The translations under genes were made by a program, and so were the position numbers. Positions 24,770-32,859 of a stretch of 64,000 bases of DNA are shown in pieces. This DNA is from Celeribacter indicus (lineage in GTDB: Bacteria > Pseudomonadota > Alphaproteobacteria > Rhodobacterales > Rhodobacteraceae). Under the pieces are notes generated by a model. It did not search any database. It was not told the DNA's origin and saw nothing but the letters and a program-made list of their open reading frames with translations. Each line of letters begins with the position of its first letter. Positions within the stretch are counted from its first letter, which is position 1. The DNA lies in NCBI RefSeq assembly GCF_000819565.1, contig NZ_CP004393.1, forward strand, positions 1,426,001 to 1,490,000, given 5' to 3'.

Positions 24770-25268
24770 GCCAGGCTCCGAATGTTCCTGATTTGTTCTT
24801 GATAATTTCCCAGCGCATCAGAGTCGAGTCCTCCCTGTCGGGATCGTGAACGGGCGTGGCACGCCATCGCGTTTCGGCGGCATTCGATCCCATGCCCTCG
24901 GGGATGATGCAGAGCCCGGTTGTGCCGCCGGCCTTCGCGGCAAGTTGCAGCCGCCGCCCCTCGCGCAGGTCGAGGGGACGGGTGAGGTCCGCCACGACGA
25001 AGGGAACCGCCCCGTCCCTGAGCGCCTCCTCCGCGGCGGCAAGGCTGTCGGTCTGGTCCTTCGGCCGGGCGACGAGGAGCCGCGAGGGATCGAGGAAGGG
25101 CGCGATCCCCAGGGGCATCAGCCCCTCCGCCATCCAGGCCTCGCGCAGCCAGACCACGGTCCCCTGCGCCGGGGCGGCGAGCAGGGCAAAGGCCATCGCG
25201 CCGGGGCCGCAGACCTCGTGGACGCGGCCGGGGCGCAGGGGAAAGCTCTCGTGGAAACCGCTCGGCAT
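24711..25268 (-). CDS. imuA: ImuA, RecA-like accessory protein of the mutagenesis cassette
   Basis: The product is 185 residues, on the short side for ImuA. Features are PLRPGRVHEVCGPGAMAFALL near the N-terminus (in place of a Walker A), VVWLREAWMAEGLMPLGIAPFLDPSRLLVARP, the segment AAEEALRDGAVPFVVADL and LQLAAKAGGTTGLCIIPE. These match the degenerate RecA-like core of ImuA. It has no intact ATP-binding loop, as is common for the family in this group. The gene overlaps imuB by 59 bases. No GTTC-N7-GTTC SOS box is visible in the 500 bp upstream, where instead a decayed fragment of a second imuA copy lies. Confidence 0.85.
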   Translation of the reverse strand: MPSGFHESFPLRPGRVHEVCGPGAMAFALLAAPAQGTVVWLREAWMAEGLMPLGIAPFLDPSRLLVARPKDQTDSLAAAEEALRDGAVPFVVADLTRPLDLREGRRLQLAAKAGGTTGLCIIPEGMGSNAAETRWRATPVHDPDREDSTLMRWEIIKNKSGTFGAWHVRWASETRRLHVVSPAPQ

Positions 25269-25762
25269 GGGAGAAGGATAAGGCGAATGCCGGCGCTTTC
25301 CAATGCCGGATCGGGGGGCTGCGGCCCTGTCCTGCCTGGGGCGCCAGCCGCCTCCGTTCCGTCCCCGAGCGCCTCCTCCGTCGCGGCAAGGCCGTCGGTC
25401 CGGTCCTTTGGCCGGAACGCCCGCGCCTGCTCCTCCTCCGCGAGAGGGCTCGATGCCGACGGGTTTCGCCGCCGTGACCGAGGCGGCCGCCGCGGGCTCG
25501 GCGCTCGCCCTGTGGCTGTCCGCTCACGCGGGGTCGGCTGCGCAAGCTCACCGGCGGGCTCTTTCCGGCGTAGGCCAACGCTCGGCGGTCCCTTCCCCGA
25601 CAGCGTCCAGGCGGTCGAAGCCCCTTCGCGCTGACCGCGCCCCTGGTGCCGTTCCATCCCGTGCCGGGCTGCGTCATCGACGGGCTGTCCCGCATCGTCA
25701 CGCCCGCGCGGTCCGGTCCGGGGTCTTCCCCGTCGCGGGACGCCGTCACGCCCGCCGCGGCG
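25269..25762. other. Gap upstream of imuA with gene remnants
   Basis: About 490 bp with no intact gene. It contains a recognisable fragment homologous to imuA (25359-25415) within otherwise unrecognised GC-rich sequence, so this appears to be decayed DNA. The imuA promoter should lie here, but no typical alphaproteobacterial SOS box was found on reading both strands. Confidence 0.5.
25359..25415 (-). pseudogene. Fragment of a second imuA copy
   Basis: 57 bp here match 25012-25068 inside imuA at 51 of 57 positions in the same orientation. Translated on the minus strand the fragment gives RPKDRTDGLAATEEALGDG against RPKDQTDSLAAAEEALRDG of ImuA. The surrounding sequence no longer aligns well, so this is a relic of a duplicated or replaced imuA gene. 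Confidence 0.65.
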
Positions 25763-26758
25763 TCAGCCGATCTCCACCACCACGCGCCCACGGATCCGGC
25801 CGGCGAGGATGTCGCGCGCGAGATCGGGCAGGTCGGACATCGGATGGACCGTATACATCTCCGACAGGAGGCCCTTGTCTAGATGGCGGGCGAGCAGGTC
25901 CCAGGCCGCCGCGCGCTTGTCCTGCGGGGCCATCACCGAATCGACGCCCAGCAGCGCGACGCCGCGCAGGATATGCGGCATCACCGTCGCCGGAAGGTCT
26001 GCCCCGCCCGCCAGCCCGCAGGCCGTGACCGCGCCGCCGTAGCAGGTCTGCGCCAGCACATTGGCCAGCGTGTGCGAGCCGACCACATCCACCGCGCCGG
26101 ACCAGCGCTCCTCCTGAAGCGGCTTTCCCGGCTCCGACAGATCGGCGCGCGCCACGAAGCTCCGCGCGCCGAGCCGGGACAGGTAGTCCTGCGTCTCCTC
26201 GCGCCCGGTGGAGGCGGCGACCGGATAGCCCAGGGCGGCGAGGAGCGCCACGGCGACGGAGCCGACGCCGCCCGCCGCGCCGGTCACGAGCACATCGGGC
26301 CCCTCCGCCGCGATCGCGCCCCAGCCGAGCAGGGCGTCGACGCAAAGCGCCGCGGTGTAGCCCGCCGTGCCGATCGCCATCGCCTGTTCGGCGCTGAACG
26401 CCTCCGGCCGGCGCAGCAGCCAGTCCGGCTTCACCCGCTGGTATTTCGTGTAGCTGCCCCATTCCGTCTCCGACAGGCCCCAGCCGTTCAGGATCACCTC
26501 ATCGCCCGGCGCCCATGCGTCGGACGCGCTCTCCACCACCGTGCCGGCAAGGTCGATCCCCGCCACCATCGGCAGCCGCCGCGCGATCCGGCCCTTGCCG
26601 GTGAGGGCGAGCCCGTCCTTGTAGTTCACGGTCGAGTGGCTGATCTCCACCAGCACCGGCAGGTCGGGAAGCTCCTCGCGCGTCAGGGGGCGGAAGGCGG
26701 CCTCGGTCCGGTGCTCGCCTGCATCGGTGATCATCATTGCGGTGAAGCTCTCGGACAT
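25763..26758 (-). CDS. acuI: Acrylyl-CoA reductase AcuI / YhdH-type quinone oxidoreductase
   Basis: The product is 331 residues of the zinc-independent MDR superfamily. Visible are the N-terminal catalytic fold with ISHSTVNYKDGLALTGKGRI and PMVAGIDLAGTVVES. The Rossmann NADPH site VLVTGAAGGVGSVAVALLAALGYPVAASTG lies at about residues 150-180. The C-terminal LARDILAGRIRGRVVVEI is also typical. AcuI reduces the toxic acryloyl-CoA to propionyl-CoA with NADPH, for instance in DMSP and propionate metabolism of marine Rhodobacterales. I chose the ATG at 26758 with GGAAAG upstream; a frame 19 codons longer begins without a ribosome site. It is divergently oriented from the phosphomutase gene, 225 bp apart. 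Confidence 0.85.
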   Translation of the reverse strand: MSESFTAMMITDAGEHRTEAAFRPLTREELPDLPVLVEISHSTVNYKDGLALTGKGRIARRLPMVAGIDLAGTVVESASDAWAPGDEVILNGWGLSETEWGSYTKYQRVKPDWLLRRPEAFSAEQAMAIGTAGYTAALCVDALLGWGAIAAEGPDVLVTGAAGGVGSVAVALLAALGYPVAASTGREETQDYLSRLGARSFVARADLSEPGKPLQEERWSGAVDVVGSHTLANVLAQTCYGGAVTACGLAGGADLPATVMPHILRGVALLGVDSVMAPQDKRAAAWDLLARHLDKGLLSEMYTVHPMSDLPDLARDILAGRIRGRVVVEIG

Positions 26759-26983
26759 GTCTTGCGCCTTTCCCGGTGGTTCCGCCTGCGCCGCCTCGGG
26801 CGCGTCGGACCTCATGATAGGCGCCGGGCGCGTGAAGTCTAACGCTTCCTGTCCCGCCCGGCGGCCGGCCTCCGGACCCGGCGGGGATGCGACGAACCCG
26901 CCGCCGTCCCGGCTTGGGCGTTGAACCCGGATGCCAGCCGTGCACTATGGGGCCGATCGCACGCGACAACAGCGGAGAGAGAG

Positions 26984-28393
26984 ATGTCCCCATCCTTCGG
27001 CACGAGCGGCCTGCGCGGCCTCGTCACCGACCTGACGCCCGACCTGGTTGCGGGCTATACCCGTGCCTTCCTGGCAAGCTGCCCGCATGGCGGAACGGTC
27101 TATGTCGGACGCGACCTGCGGCCCTCCTCGCCGGACATCGCCGGGAGCGTGATCGCGGCGGTGCGCGGCGCGGGGCTCGCCTGCGTCGATTGTGGGGCGG
27201 TGCCGACCCCGGCGCTCGCCATGGCGGCGATGGCGGCGGGGGCGGCGGCGATCATGGTCACCGGAAGCCATATTCCCGCCGACCGCAACGGGCTCAAGTT
27301 CTACCTGCCGACCGGCGAGGTGTCGAAGGCGGACGAGGCGCGCATCCTCGCCGCCCGCGCGACGCAGGAGGGGTTCGCTCCGGCGACCGCAGGGGCGGGG
27401 CAGGGGCGGCTCGCGCGCGACGGGACGGTGAACGCGCGCTACCGCGACCGCTATGTCGCGGCCTTCGGCCCGGAGGCGCTCGCGGGTCTCACCCTTGGTG
27501 TCTACCGCCATTCCTCGGTGGCGCGTGACGTGATGACGGAGACCTTCGAGGCGCTGGGCGCCAGGACCGTCCCGCTCGCCCATTCGGAGGCGTTCGTGCC
27601 CGTGGACACGGAGGCCGTGGACGCCGACACCCGCGCGATGCTGCGCGACTGGTGCGCGCGCCACGGGCTTGACGCGGTGGTGTCGACGGACGGCGATGCC
27701 GACCGGCCGATGCTGACCGATGCGGCGGGCACGGTGATCCCCGGCGATGTGCTCGGCGTGCTCACGGCGCGGCATCTCGGGGCAAGGATCGTCTGCACGC
27801 CGGTCTCCTCCAACGACATGGTGCGGCGCATCCCGGACTTCGACGCGGTGCGCCTCACCCGGATCGGCTCCCCCTTCGTCATCGCGGAGATGGAGCAGGT
27901 GCTCACGGAGGACCCGGAGGCGCGGGTGGTCGGCTTCGAGGCGAATGGCGGGTTCCTTCTCGGCTTCGCGGCCGGCCTCGCCGGGCCGCTCGCCCCGCTG
28001 ATGACCCGTGACTGCCTGCTGCCGGTCATCGCCCCGCTCGCGGCGGCGCAGGCGGCGGGCGGGTCGGTGGCGGATCTCGTGGCCGAACTGCCGCCCTGTT
28101 TCACCGCCGCCGACCGGGTGAAGGAGATCGACCGCGACAAGGCCGCGGGCTTTCTCGCGGATCTCGTCGCGGAGGCGGGGGCGCGCGAGGCGTTCTTCGC
28201 CGCCGAGGGGCCGATCGCGGGGGTGGATCTCACCGACGGGCTGCGGCTCGATTTCGCGGACGGCTCCGTCACCCATCTGCGCCCCTCCGGCAACGCCCCG
28301 GAATTCCGTGTCTACGCCCAGGCGGACAGCGCGGAGGCGGCGCGCGCGCGGGTCGAGGCGGTGATGGACCGCGTCGCCGCGCGCGTCAGGTAG
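26984..28393 (+). CDS. Phosphomannomutase / phosphoglucomutase family enzyme
   Basis: The product is 469 residues of the alpha-D-phosphohexomutase family. It starts SPSFGTSGLRGLV, the conserved FGTxGxRG entry. The phosphoserine loop reads VTGSHIPADRNGLK (about residue 91), the metal-binding loop is STDGDADRP (about 229), the sugar-specificity loop is GFEANGGFL and the phosphate-binding loop is RPSGNAPEFRVY near the C-terminus. These are all present, so it should be active in converting hexose 6-phosphate to hexose 1-phosphate. The EANGG loop is usual for bacterial phosphomannomutases. The ATG at 26984 follows GGAGAGAGAG; an upstream ATG would add 21 poorly conserved residues. Hexose 1-phosphate could supply the nucleotide-sugar used by GgpS downstream, although that link is only suggested by position. 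Confidence 0.88.
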   Translation: MSPSFGTSGLRGLVTDLTPDLVAGYTRAFLASCPHGGTVYVGRDLRPSSPDIAGSVIAAVRGAGLACVDCGAVPTPALAMAAMAAGAAAIMVTGSHIPADRNGLKFYLPTGEVSKADEARILAARATQEGFAPATAGAGQGRLARDGTVNARYRDRYVAAFGPEALAGLTLGVYRHSSVARDVMTETFEALGARTVPLAHSEAFVPVDTEAVDADTRAMLRDWCARHGLDAVVSTDGDADRPMLTDAAGTVIPGDVLGVLTARHLGARIVCTPVSSNDMVRRIPDFDAVRLTRIGSPFVIAEMEQVLTEDPEARVVGFEANGGFLLGFAAGLAGPLAPLMTRDCLLPVIAPLAAAQAAGGSVADLVAELPPCFTAADRVKEIDRDKAAGFLADLVAEAGAREAFFAAEGPIAGVDLTDGLRLDFADGSVTHLRPSGNAPEFRVYAQADSAEAARARVEAVMDRVAARVR

Positions 28394-28422
28394 ACCATGC
28401 TCAGCAAGCACAGGAGAGCGAC

Positions 28423-29262
28423 ATGAAACTGGTGCGATACGGAGAACCCGGCGCCGAACGGCCCGGCCTGATCGACGCGCGCGGCAACCTGCGCGACCTG
28501 ACGGATCACGTCACCGATATTGCCGGCGGCGCGCTGGCCCGGCTCGGCGATCTCAAGCGGCTCTCGCCCGACAGCCTGCCGCTCGTGCCCGACACGCCGC
28601 GGCTCGGTCCCTGCGTCGGCAATGTCGGCAAGTTCATCTGCATCGGGCTCAACTATGCCGACCATGCCGCCGAAAGCGGGATGTCCCCGCCGCCCGAGCC
28701 GGTGATCTTCGCGAAGTTCACCTCCGCGATTTGCGGCCCGGACGACCCGATCATCCTGCCCCGCGGTTCGGAGAAGACCGACTGGGAGGTGGAGCTCGCC
28801 GTGGTGATCGGAAAGCCCGCGAAATACGTGTCCGAAGAGCGCGCGATGGAACATGTGGCGGGGGTCTGCCTCGCCAACGACGTCTCCGAACGCAGTTTCC
28901 AGACCGAGCGCCAGGGACAATGGTCCAAGGGCAAGTCGTCGGACAATTTCGGCCCGCTCGGGCCCTGGCTCGTGACCCTCGACGAGATCGCGGACCTGAA
29001 CGCCCTTCCCATGTGGCTCGACGTCAACGGCGAGCGCATGCAGGACGGCTCCACCGCGGACATGATCTACAAGGTGCCCTTCCTCGTCTCCTACCTGTCG
29101 CAGTTCTTCACGCTCCGACCGGGCGACGTGATTTCCACCGGCACGCCCGCGGGCGTCGGCATGGGGATGACGCCGCCGCGTTTCCTGCGCGCGGGCGATG
29201 TGGTGGAACTCGGCATCGAGGGGCTGGGGCGCCAGAAACAGCTCGTCGTCGAGGACGCGTGA
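28423..29262 (+). CDS. Fumarylacetoacetate hydrolase (FAH) family protein
   Basis: The product is 279 residues of the FAH fold. An N-terminal half (1-60) of the type seen in ureidoglycolate lyase and 2,4-diketo-3-deoxy-L-fuconate hydrolase is followed by VGKFICIGLNYADHAAE. The metal-binding region is TDWEVELAVVIGK (Glu-x-Glu), then VCLANDVSERSFQ and the C-terminal block LRPGDVISTGTPAGVGMGM. It should cleave a C-C bond of a beta-diketo or 2-oxo acid using Mg2+ or Mn2+. The exact substrate cannot be read from the sequence. It lies between the phosphomutase and a phosphatase gene, three bases from the latter, and is distinct from the fumarylpyruvate hydrolase at 36766. Confidence 0.85.
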   Translation: MKLVRYGEPGAERPGLIDARGNLRDLTDHVTDIAGGALARLGDLKRLSPDSLPLVPDTPRLGPCVGNVGKFICIGLNYADHAAESGMSPPPEPVIFAKFTSAICGPDDPIILPRGSEKTDWEVELAVVIGKPAKYVSEERAMEHVAGVCLANDVSERSFQTERQGQWSKGKSSDNFGPLGPWLVTLDEIADLNALPMWLDVNGERMQDGSTADMIYKVPFLVSYLSQFFTLRPGDVISTGTPAGVGMGMTPPRFLRAGDVVELGIEGLGRQKQLVVEDA

Positions 29263-29265
29263 GCC

Positions 29266-29922
29266 ATGCGCATCCTCTTTGACCTCGACGGCACGCTGAT
29301 CGACAGCGTGCCCGACCTCCGGGCCCTCGCGAACCGGGTCCTCGCGGGCGAGGGCTGCGCCCCGATCACCCTCGAGCAGGCGCGCGACTTCGTCGGCAGC
29401 GGCGCGCCGGTCTTCGTGCGCCGGATGCGCGCGGCCTGCGGCATCCCGGACAGCGAACAGGACCGGCTCTACCGCGCCTTCCTCGACGGCTACGAGACGG
29501 CGGTTGACCTGACCCGTCCCTGGCCCGGTGTGCCCGAGGCGCTGGAGGCGCTCAAGGGGGCCGGTCATCGCCTCGGCGTCGCGACGAACAAGCCCTGGCG
29601 TCCGGCCTGCGCGGTGCTCGACCATCTCGGCCTGTCGCACGTCTTCGACACCGTGCTGGGGGGCGACAGCCTGGCGACGCGCAAGCCCGACCCGACGATG
29701 CTCCACGACGGCTTCGCCGCGCTGGGCGGCGGGCTGCGCCTCTTCGTCGGCGACAGCGAGATCGACGCGGAGACCGCCCATGCGGCGGGGGTGCCCTTCC
29801 TGCTCTACGCCCATGGCTATCGCAAGGCGGAGATCCCCGAGCTGCGCGCCGAGGCGGTGTTCGACCATTTCGCGGACCTGCCGGAGCTGGTGGCGGCCAC
29901 CGCACGGGCGCACGCGCTCTAG
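29266..29922 (+). CDS. HAD-family phosphoglycolate phosphatase-like protein
   Basis: The product is 218 residues. HAD motif I is FDLDGTLIDS at residue 5, motif II lies in LGVATNKP (about 105), motif III is the Lys in TRKPDPTML (about 142) and motif IV is FVGDSEIDAETAHAAG (about 160). A helical cap lies between motifs I and II. This is the Gph-type layout, which removes phosphate from 2-phosphoglycolate, a product of DNA repair and of Rubisco oxygenation. The broad family also includes pyrophosphatases and sugar phosphatases, so the substrate is probable rather than sure. It is three bases downstream of the FAH-family gene and ends its operon. Confidence 0.8.
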   Translation: MRILFDLDGTLIDSVPDLRALANRVLAGEGCAPITLEQARDFVGSGAPVFVRRMRAACGIPDSEQDRLYRAFLDGYETAVDLTRPWPGVPEALEALKGAGHRLGVATNKPWRPACAVLDHLGLSHVFDTVLGGDSLATRKPDPTMLHDGFAALGGGLRLFVGDSEIDAETAHAAGVPFLLYAHGYRKAEIPELRAEAVFDHFADLPELVAATARAHAL

Positions 29923-30909
29923 CAGGCGGGCCGCCGTCTCCGCACCCCCGCGGAGACGGGCGGGACGGGGCGAGGACACACGCGCCTTCCCGGCCCGGAG
30001 GCGACCTGTCGGGGAGGGATCGGATCTCGGCGAACGCACCTGCGACGGCCGCATCAGCAGGGGTGCGGGAACCCGATCCCGCCGGCCCTCGGCCTGCACG
30101 CGGCCGTCACCTCCGGCATCAATCCGGGCTTGCCGTTGGCGGCGGTTGTCGTGGCGATCAACCTCGGCACCTGGAGGGGCTGTCCGGACGGGCAGAAGGC
30201 CTGCGCCGCCCGACCGCTGTACCTTCCGGTTCCGGCGGGGAGGCTGACCCTCCGGCCGCCGGGCGCCGCGACCGGACGGCGCGTGGGCGTCATTGCCGCC
30301 GGCCGCGCGCTCCCGCCTTGTCGGTCTGACCTCTGCCCTTTGCCCGCCGGGCAGGAGGGAGCGAACATCCGACGCCCTGCCTCTCGCGGCCCGGACGCCG
30401 GCCATTCCCCGCCATTCGTTGGGGTGGGGCCTTCCGGCAAGTCGCGCCGGAGGGAGCGGTTGCGGCACCGTGACCCGGACCGACGCGGCGGGGTGTCCCC
30501 GCCCGATCCCGCCCCGGCTCCGCCGCCCGACCGCGCCGGCGCCTTGCCGTTCCGGCCTCCGCCCCGCGCCCCCCTCGGACCGGAGCGCCTCCCGCGTCCA
30601 CGTCGACGGGAGGGGCCTGCCGCATCATCCGCCGGGTGCGCGGCGTCGACCCCCTCGGATGCCGCCTGTTTTTTGCGCATGCGGCCAGGCGTCGGGAGCC
30701 CAATCGGGCGATATGTCTTCCAATTCGGGGGGCGGGCACCTATATTGACCTCGGGTCACCGCGGCAGACCCCTTGGTTCTCGCGAGCCAACCCGTCGAGC
30801 GCATTGCCTCCGCCACGCCCCCTCTCGGGTGGACCGGACAGGCTCAGACCATACCCGTGCCGCGCGAATGGAACCCATTCGCCGGGCGCGCATTGATCAA
30901 AGTGAGACA
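29923..30909. other. Long gap upstream of gpsA, no gene recognised
   Basis: Close to 1 kb with high GC and several long overlapping frames that are Arg/Pro-rich and carry no family signature; I regard all as shadows. A T6 tract at about 30669-30674 and the AT-rich patch around 30720-30750 (with TTGACC) are the only regulatory-looking signals. The promoter of the gpsA-ggpS operon, expected to be osmotically controlled, should lie in the last 200 bp. Confidence 0.45.
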
Positions 30910-32064
30910 GTGACACAGAGCACCCAAAAGGAGCTCCCCATCAAGGATTCTGCCACACAGACCCCGCCCGAGCCCTATGCCCGCCTCGCCGTTCTCGGCG
31001 CCGGCAGTTGGGGCACCGCTCTCGCGACCGTCCTCGCGCGCAACGGACGCCATGTGCGCCTCTGGGCGCGCCGCCCGGACCTTGCGAACGCGATCAACGC
31101 CGATCACCGGAATGACGACTATCTGCCCGGTGTCGACCTGCCGCCCGCGCTGGGCGCCACCTCCGATCTCGCCGCCGCGCTCGAGGGCGCGGAGGCGGTG
31201 CTGATCGTGACACCCTCCTCGACCCTGCGGCAGATGAGCCAGGCCATCGCCCCGCACATCCCCGCAGGCATTCCCATCGCCCTTGCCTGCAAGGGCGTGG
31301 AGAAGCGCACCGGCTACCTGCTGTCGGAGGTGGTGGCCGAGGAACTGCCCGGCCATCCGGTCGGCGCGGTCTCCGGCCCGACCTTCGCGCGGGAGACCGC
31401 GCTCGACCACCCGACGGCGGCGACCGTCGCCTTTCCCTTCACCTATGCCGACCGGCTCGAACCGCGCAACAGCCCGGCGGCGCGGCTTGCGCTGTCGCTC
31501 TCCGGCGGTGGCTTCCGGCCCTATGTCTCCGACGATCTCGTCGGCGTCGAGGTCGGCGGCGCGGTCAAGAACGTGATCGCCATCGCCTGCGGGATGATGT
31601 CGGGCGCGGGCTTTGCCGAGAACACCCGCGCCGCCCTCATCACCCGCGGCACGGACGAGATGAAGCTGCTCGCCCAGGCGCTCGGCGGGCGGCGGGAGAC
31701 GGTCACCGGCCTTTCCGGGGCGGGCGATCTCACCCTCACCTGTTCCTCCACCACCTCGCGCAACATGTCGCTGGGCTTCCAGCTCGGCCAGGGCATCCCG
31801 CGCCCCTCCTGTTTCGAGGGCCGCCCCGTCGTCGTGGAGGGCGAGGTGAACGCGGTCTCCGTCACCGATCTGGCGCATCGCATCGGCGTGCCCATGCCGA
31901 TCTGCGAGACCGTGCATTCCGTGCTCCACAAGGGCGCCGACCTGCGCGCGGCCTTCACCGCGCTCTGGGCCCGTCCGATCGAGGCGGAGCCCGCCGCGCT
32001 CGATCTCTCGCTCGATCATCCCTTCCCCGACCTTCCGCTGCAATTCGGAGACAGAACCCCATGA
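30910..32064 (+). CDS. gpsA: NAD(P)-dependent glycerol-3-phosphate dehydrogenase
   Basis: The product is about 384 residues. The Rossmann motif is LAVLGAGSWGTALATVLARNG. Further hallmarks are VTPSSTLRQ, IALACKGVEKRTGYLLSEV, the segment VSGPTFARETAL, the catalytic Lys in GGAVKNVIAIACG, and GLSGAGDLTLTCSST. It makes sn-glycerol 3-phosphate from dihydroxyacetone phosphate. Its stop overlaps the next gene (ATGA) and it heads the operon with the glucosylglycerol enzymes, suggesting a dedicated G3P supply. The start is uncertain: GTG at 30910 is used here, ATG at 30868 is an alternative, and AAGGAG at 30928-30933 would best serve a non-standard ATC start a few bases later. The N-terminus before LAVLGAG is longer than usual. 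Confidence 0.88.
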   Translation: MTQSTQKELPIKDSATQTPPEPYARLAVLGAGSWGTALATVLARNGRHVRLWARRPDLANAINADHRNDDYLPGVDLPPALGATSDLAAALEGAEAVLIVTPSSTLRQMSQAIAPHIPAGIPIALACKGVEKRTGYLLSEVVAEELPGHPVGAVSGPTFARETALDHPTAATVAFPFTYADRLEPRNSPAARLALSLSGGGFRPYVSDDLVGVEVGGAVKNVIAIACGMMSGAGFAENTRAALITRGTDEMKLLAQALGGRRETVTGLSGAGDLTLTCSSTTSRNMSLGFQLGQGIPRPSCFEGRPVVVEGEVNAVSVTDLAHRIGVPMPICETVHSVLHKGADLRAAFTALWARPIEAEPAALDLSLDHPFPDLPLQFGDRTP

Positions 32065-32855
32065 ACGTCCACGCCTCCCCGCGCCCGGTCATCGCCGACC
32101 GGCGCTTCACCCTCGCCACCGATCTCGACGGCACGTTCCTCGGCGGCACGGAGGCCGACCGCCGCCGCCTCTACGACTGGATCGAGGCGAACCGCGACAC
32201 GATCGGGCTGATCTTCGTCACCGGGCGCGACCCGGAATTCATCATGCAGATGTGCCGGGAACGCGGGCTGCCCTGGCCCGAATACGTGGTGGGCGACGTC
32301 GGCACCACCATCGCCCATGTGCGCGGGGACGGTCATGTGGAGCCGATCCCGGAGCTCGAGGCCGATATCTCCTCGCGCTGGAAGGACGCCGGCGCGGCGG
32401 TGCGCGAGGCGCTCGACGGCCATCCCGGCCTCACGCTCCAGCCGACGCCCTTCCGCTACCGGGTGAGCTACGACCTCGACGCCGAAAGCTTCGATGCGGG
32501 CGCGAAGGACAAGGTGGCGGACATGGGCCTCGACTGGCTCATTTCCGACAACCGCTTCTTCGACGTGCTGCCGAAGGGCGTTTCCAAGGGGCCGTCGATC
32601 CGGCGGCTCGTCGACCATCTCGGCATCCCGGAGGCGCGGGTGCTCTGCGCGGGCGACACGCTCAACGACCTGTCGATGCTGATCTCCGGCCTGCCCGCCG
32701 TGGCCGTGGGCAATTCCGAGCGCCCGCTCTGCGAGCGGCTCGATGCGCATGAGGGCGACCAGGACCGCATCTACCGCGCCTCCGCCCATGGCGCCGCCGG
32801 CATCCTCGAGGCCGTCGACGCCTTTTCCCTGCACGACACACCGAAAGGAGACTGA
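32061..32855 (+). CDS. HAD-family glucosylglycerol-phosphate phosphatase (probable)
   Basis: The product is 264 residues of the Cof/sucrose-phosphatase-like HAD group: motif I ATDLDGTFLGG (about residue 19), motif II VTGRDPEF, motif III Lys in PKGVSKGPSIRRL and motif IV CAGDTLNDLSML. It is placed exactly between gpsA (4-bp overlap) and ggpS (gap of four bases). The expected task is removal of phosphate from glucosylglycerol 3-phosphate to give the compatible solute glucosylglycerol. Related HAD enzymes act on sucrose 6-phosphate, trehalose 6-phosphate and mannosylglycerate phosphate, so the substrate is deduced from the neighbouring synthase. Confidence 0.75.
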   Translation: MNVHASPRPVIADRRFTLATDLDGTFLGGTEADRRRLYDWIEANRDTIGLIFVTGRDPEFIMQMCRERGLPWPEYVVGDVGTTIAHVRGDGHVEPIPELEADISSRWKDAGAAVREALDGHPGLTLQPTPFRYRVSYDLDAESFDAGAKDKVADMGLDWLISDNRFFDVLPKGVSKGPSIRRLVDHLGIPEARVLCAGDTLNDLSMLISGLPAVAVGNSERPLCERLDAHEGDQDRIYRASAHGAAGILEAVDAFSLHDTPKGD

Positions 32856-32859
32856 TCCC

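Noticed and set aside
28312..30468. 718-codon minus frame opposite the FAH and phosphatase genes
   Set aside because: It is antisense to genes with clear motifs and has the His/Arg/Gly composition of a shadow frame.
30130..30909. Long N-terminal extension of the gpsA frame
   Set aside because: The extension is Arg/Pro-rich, without homology to GpsA, whose conserved sequence begins near 30985.
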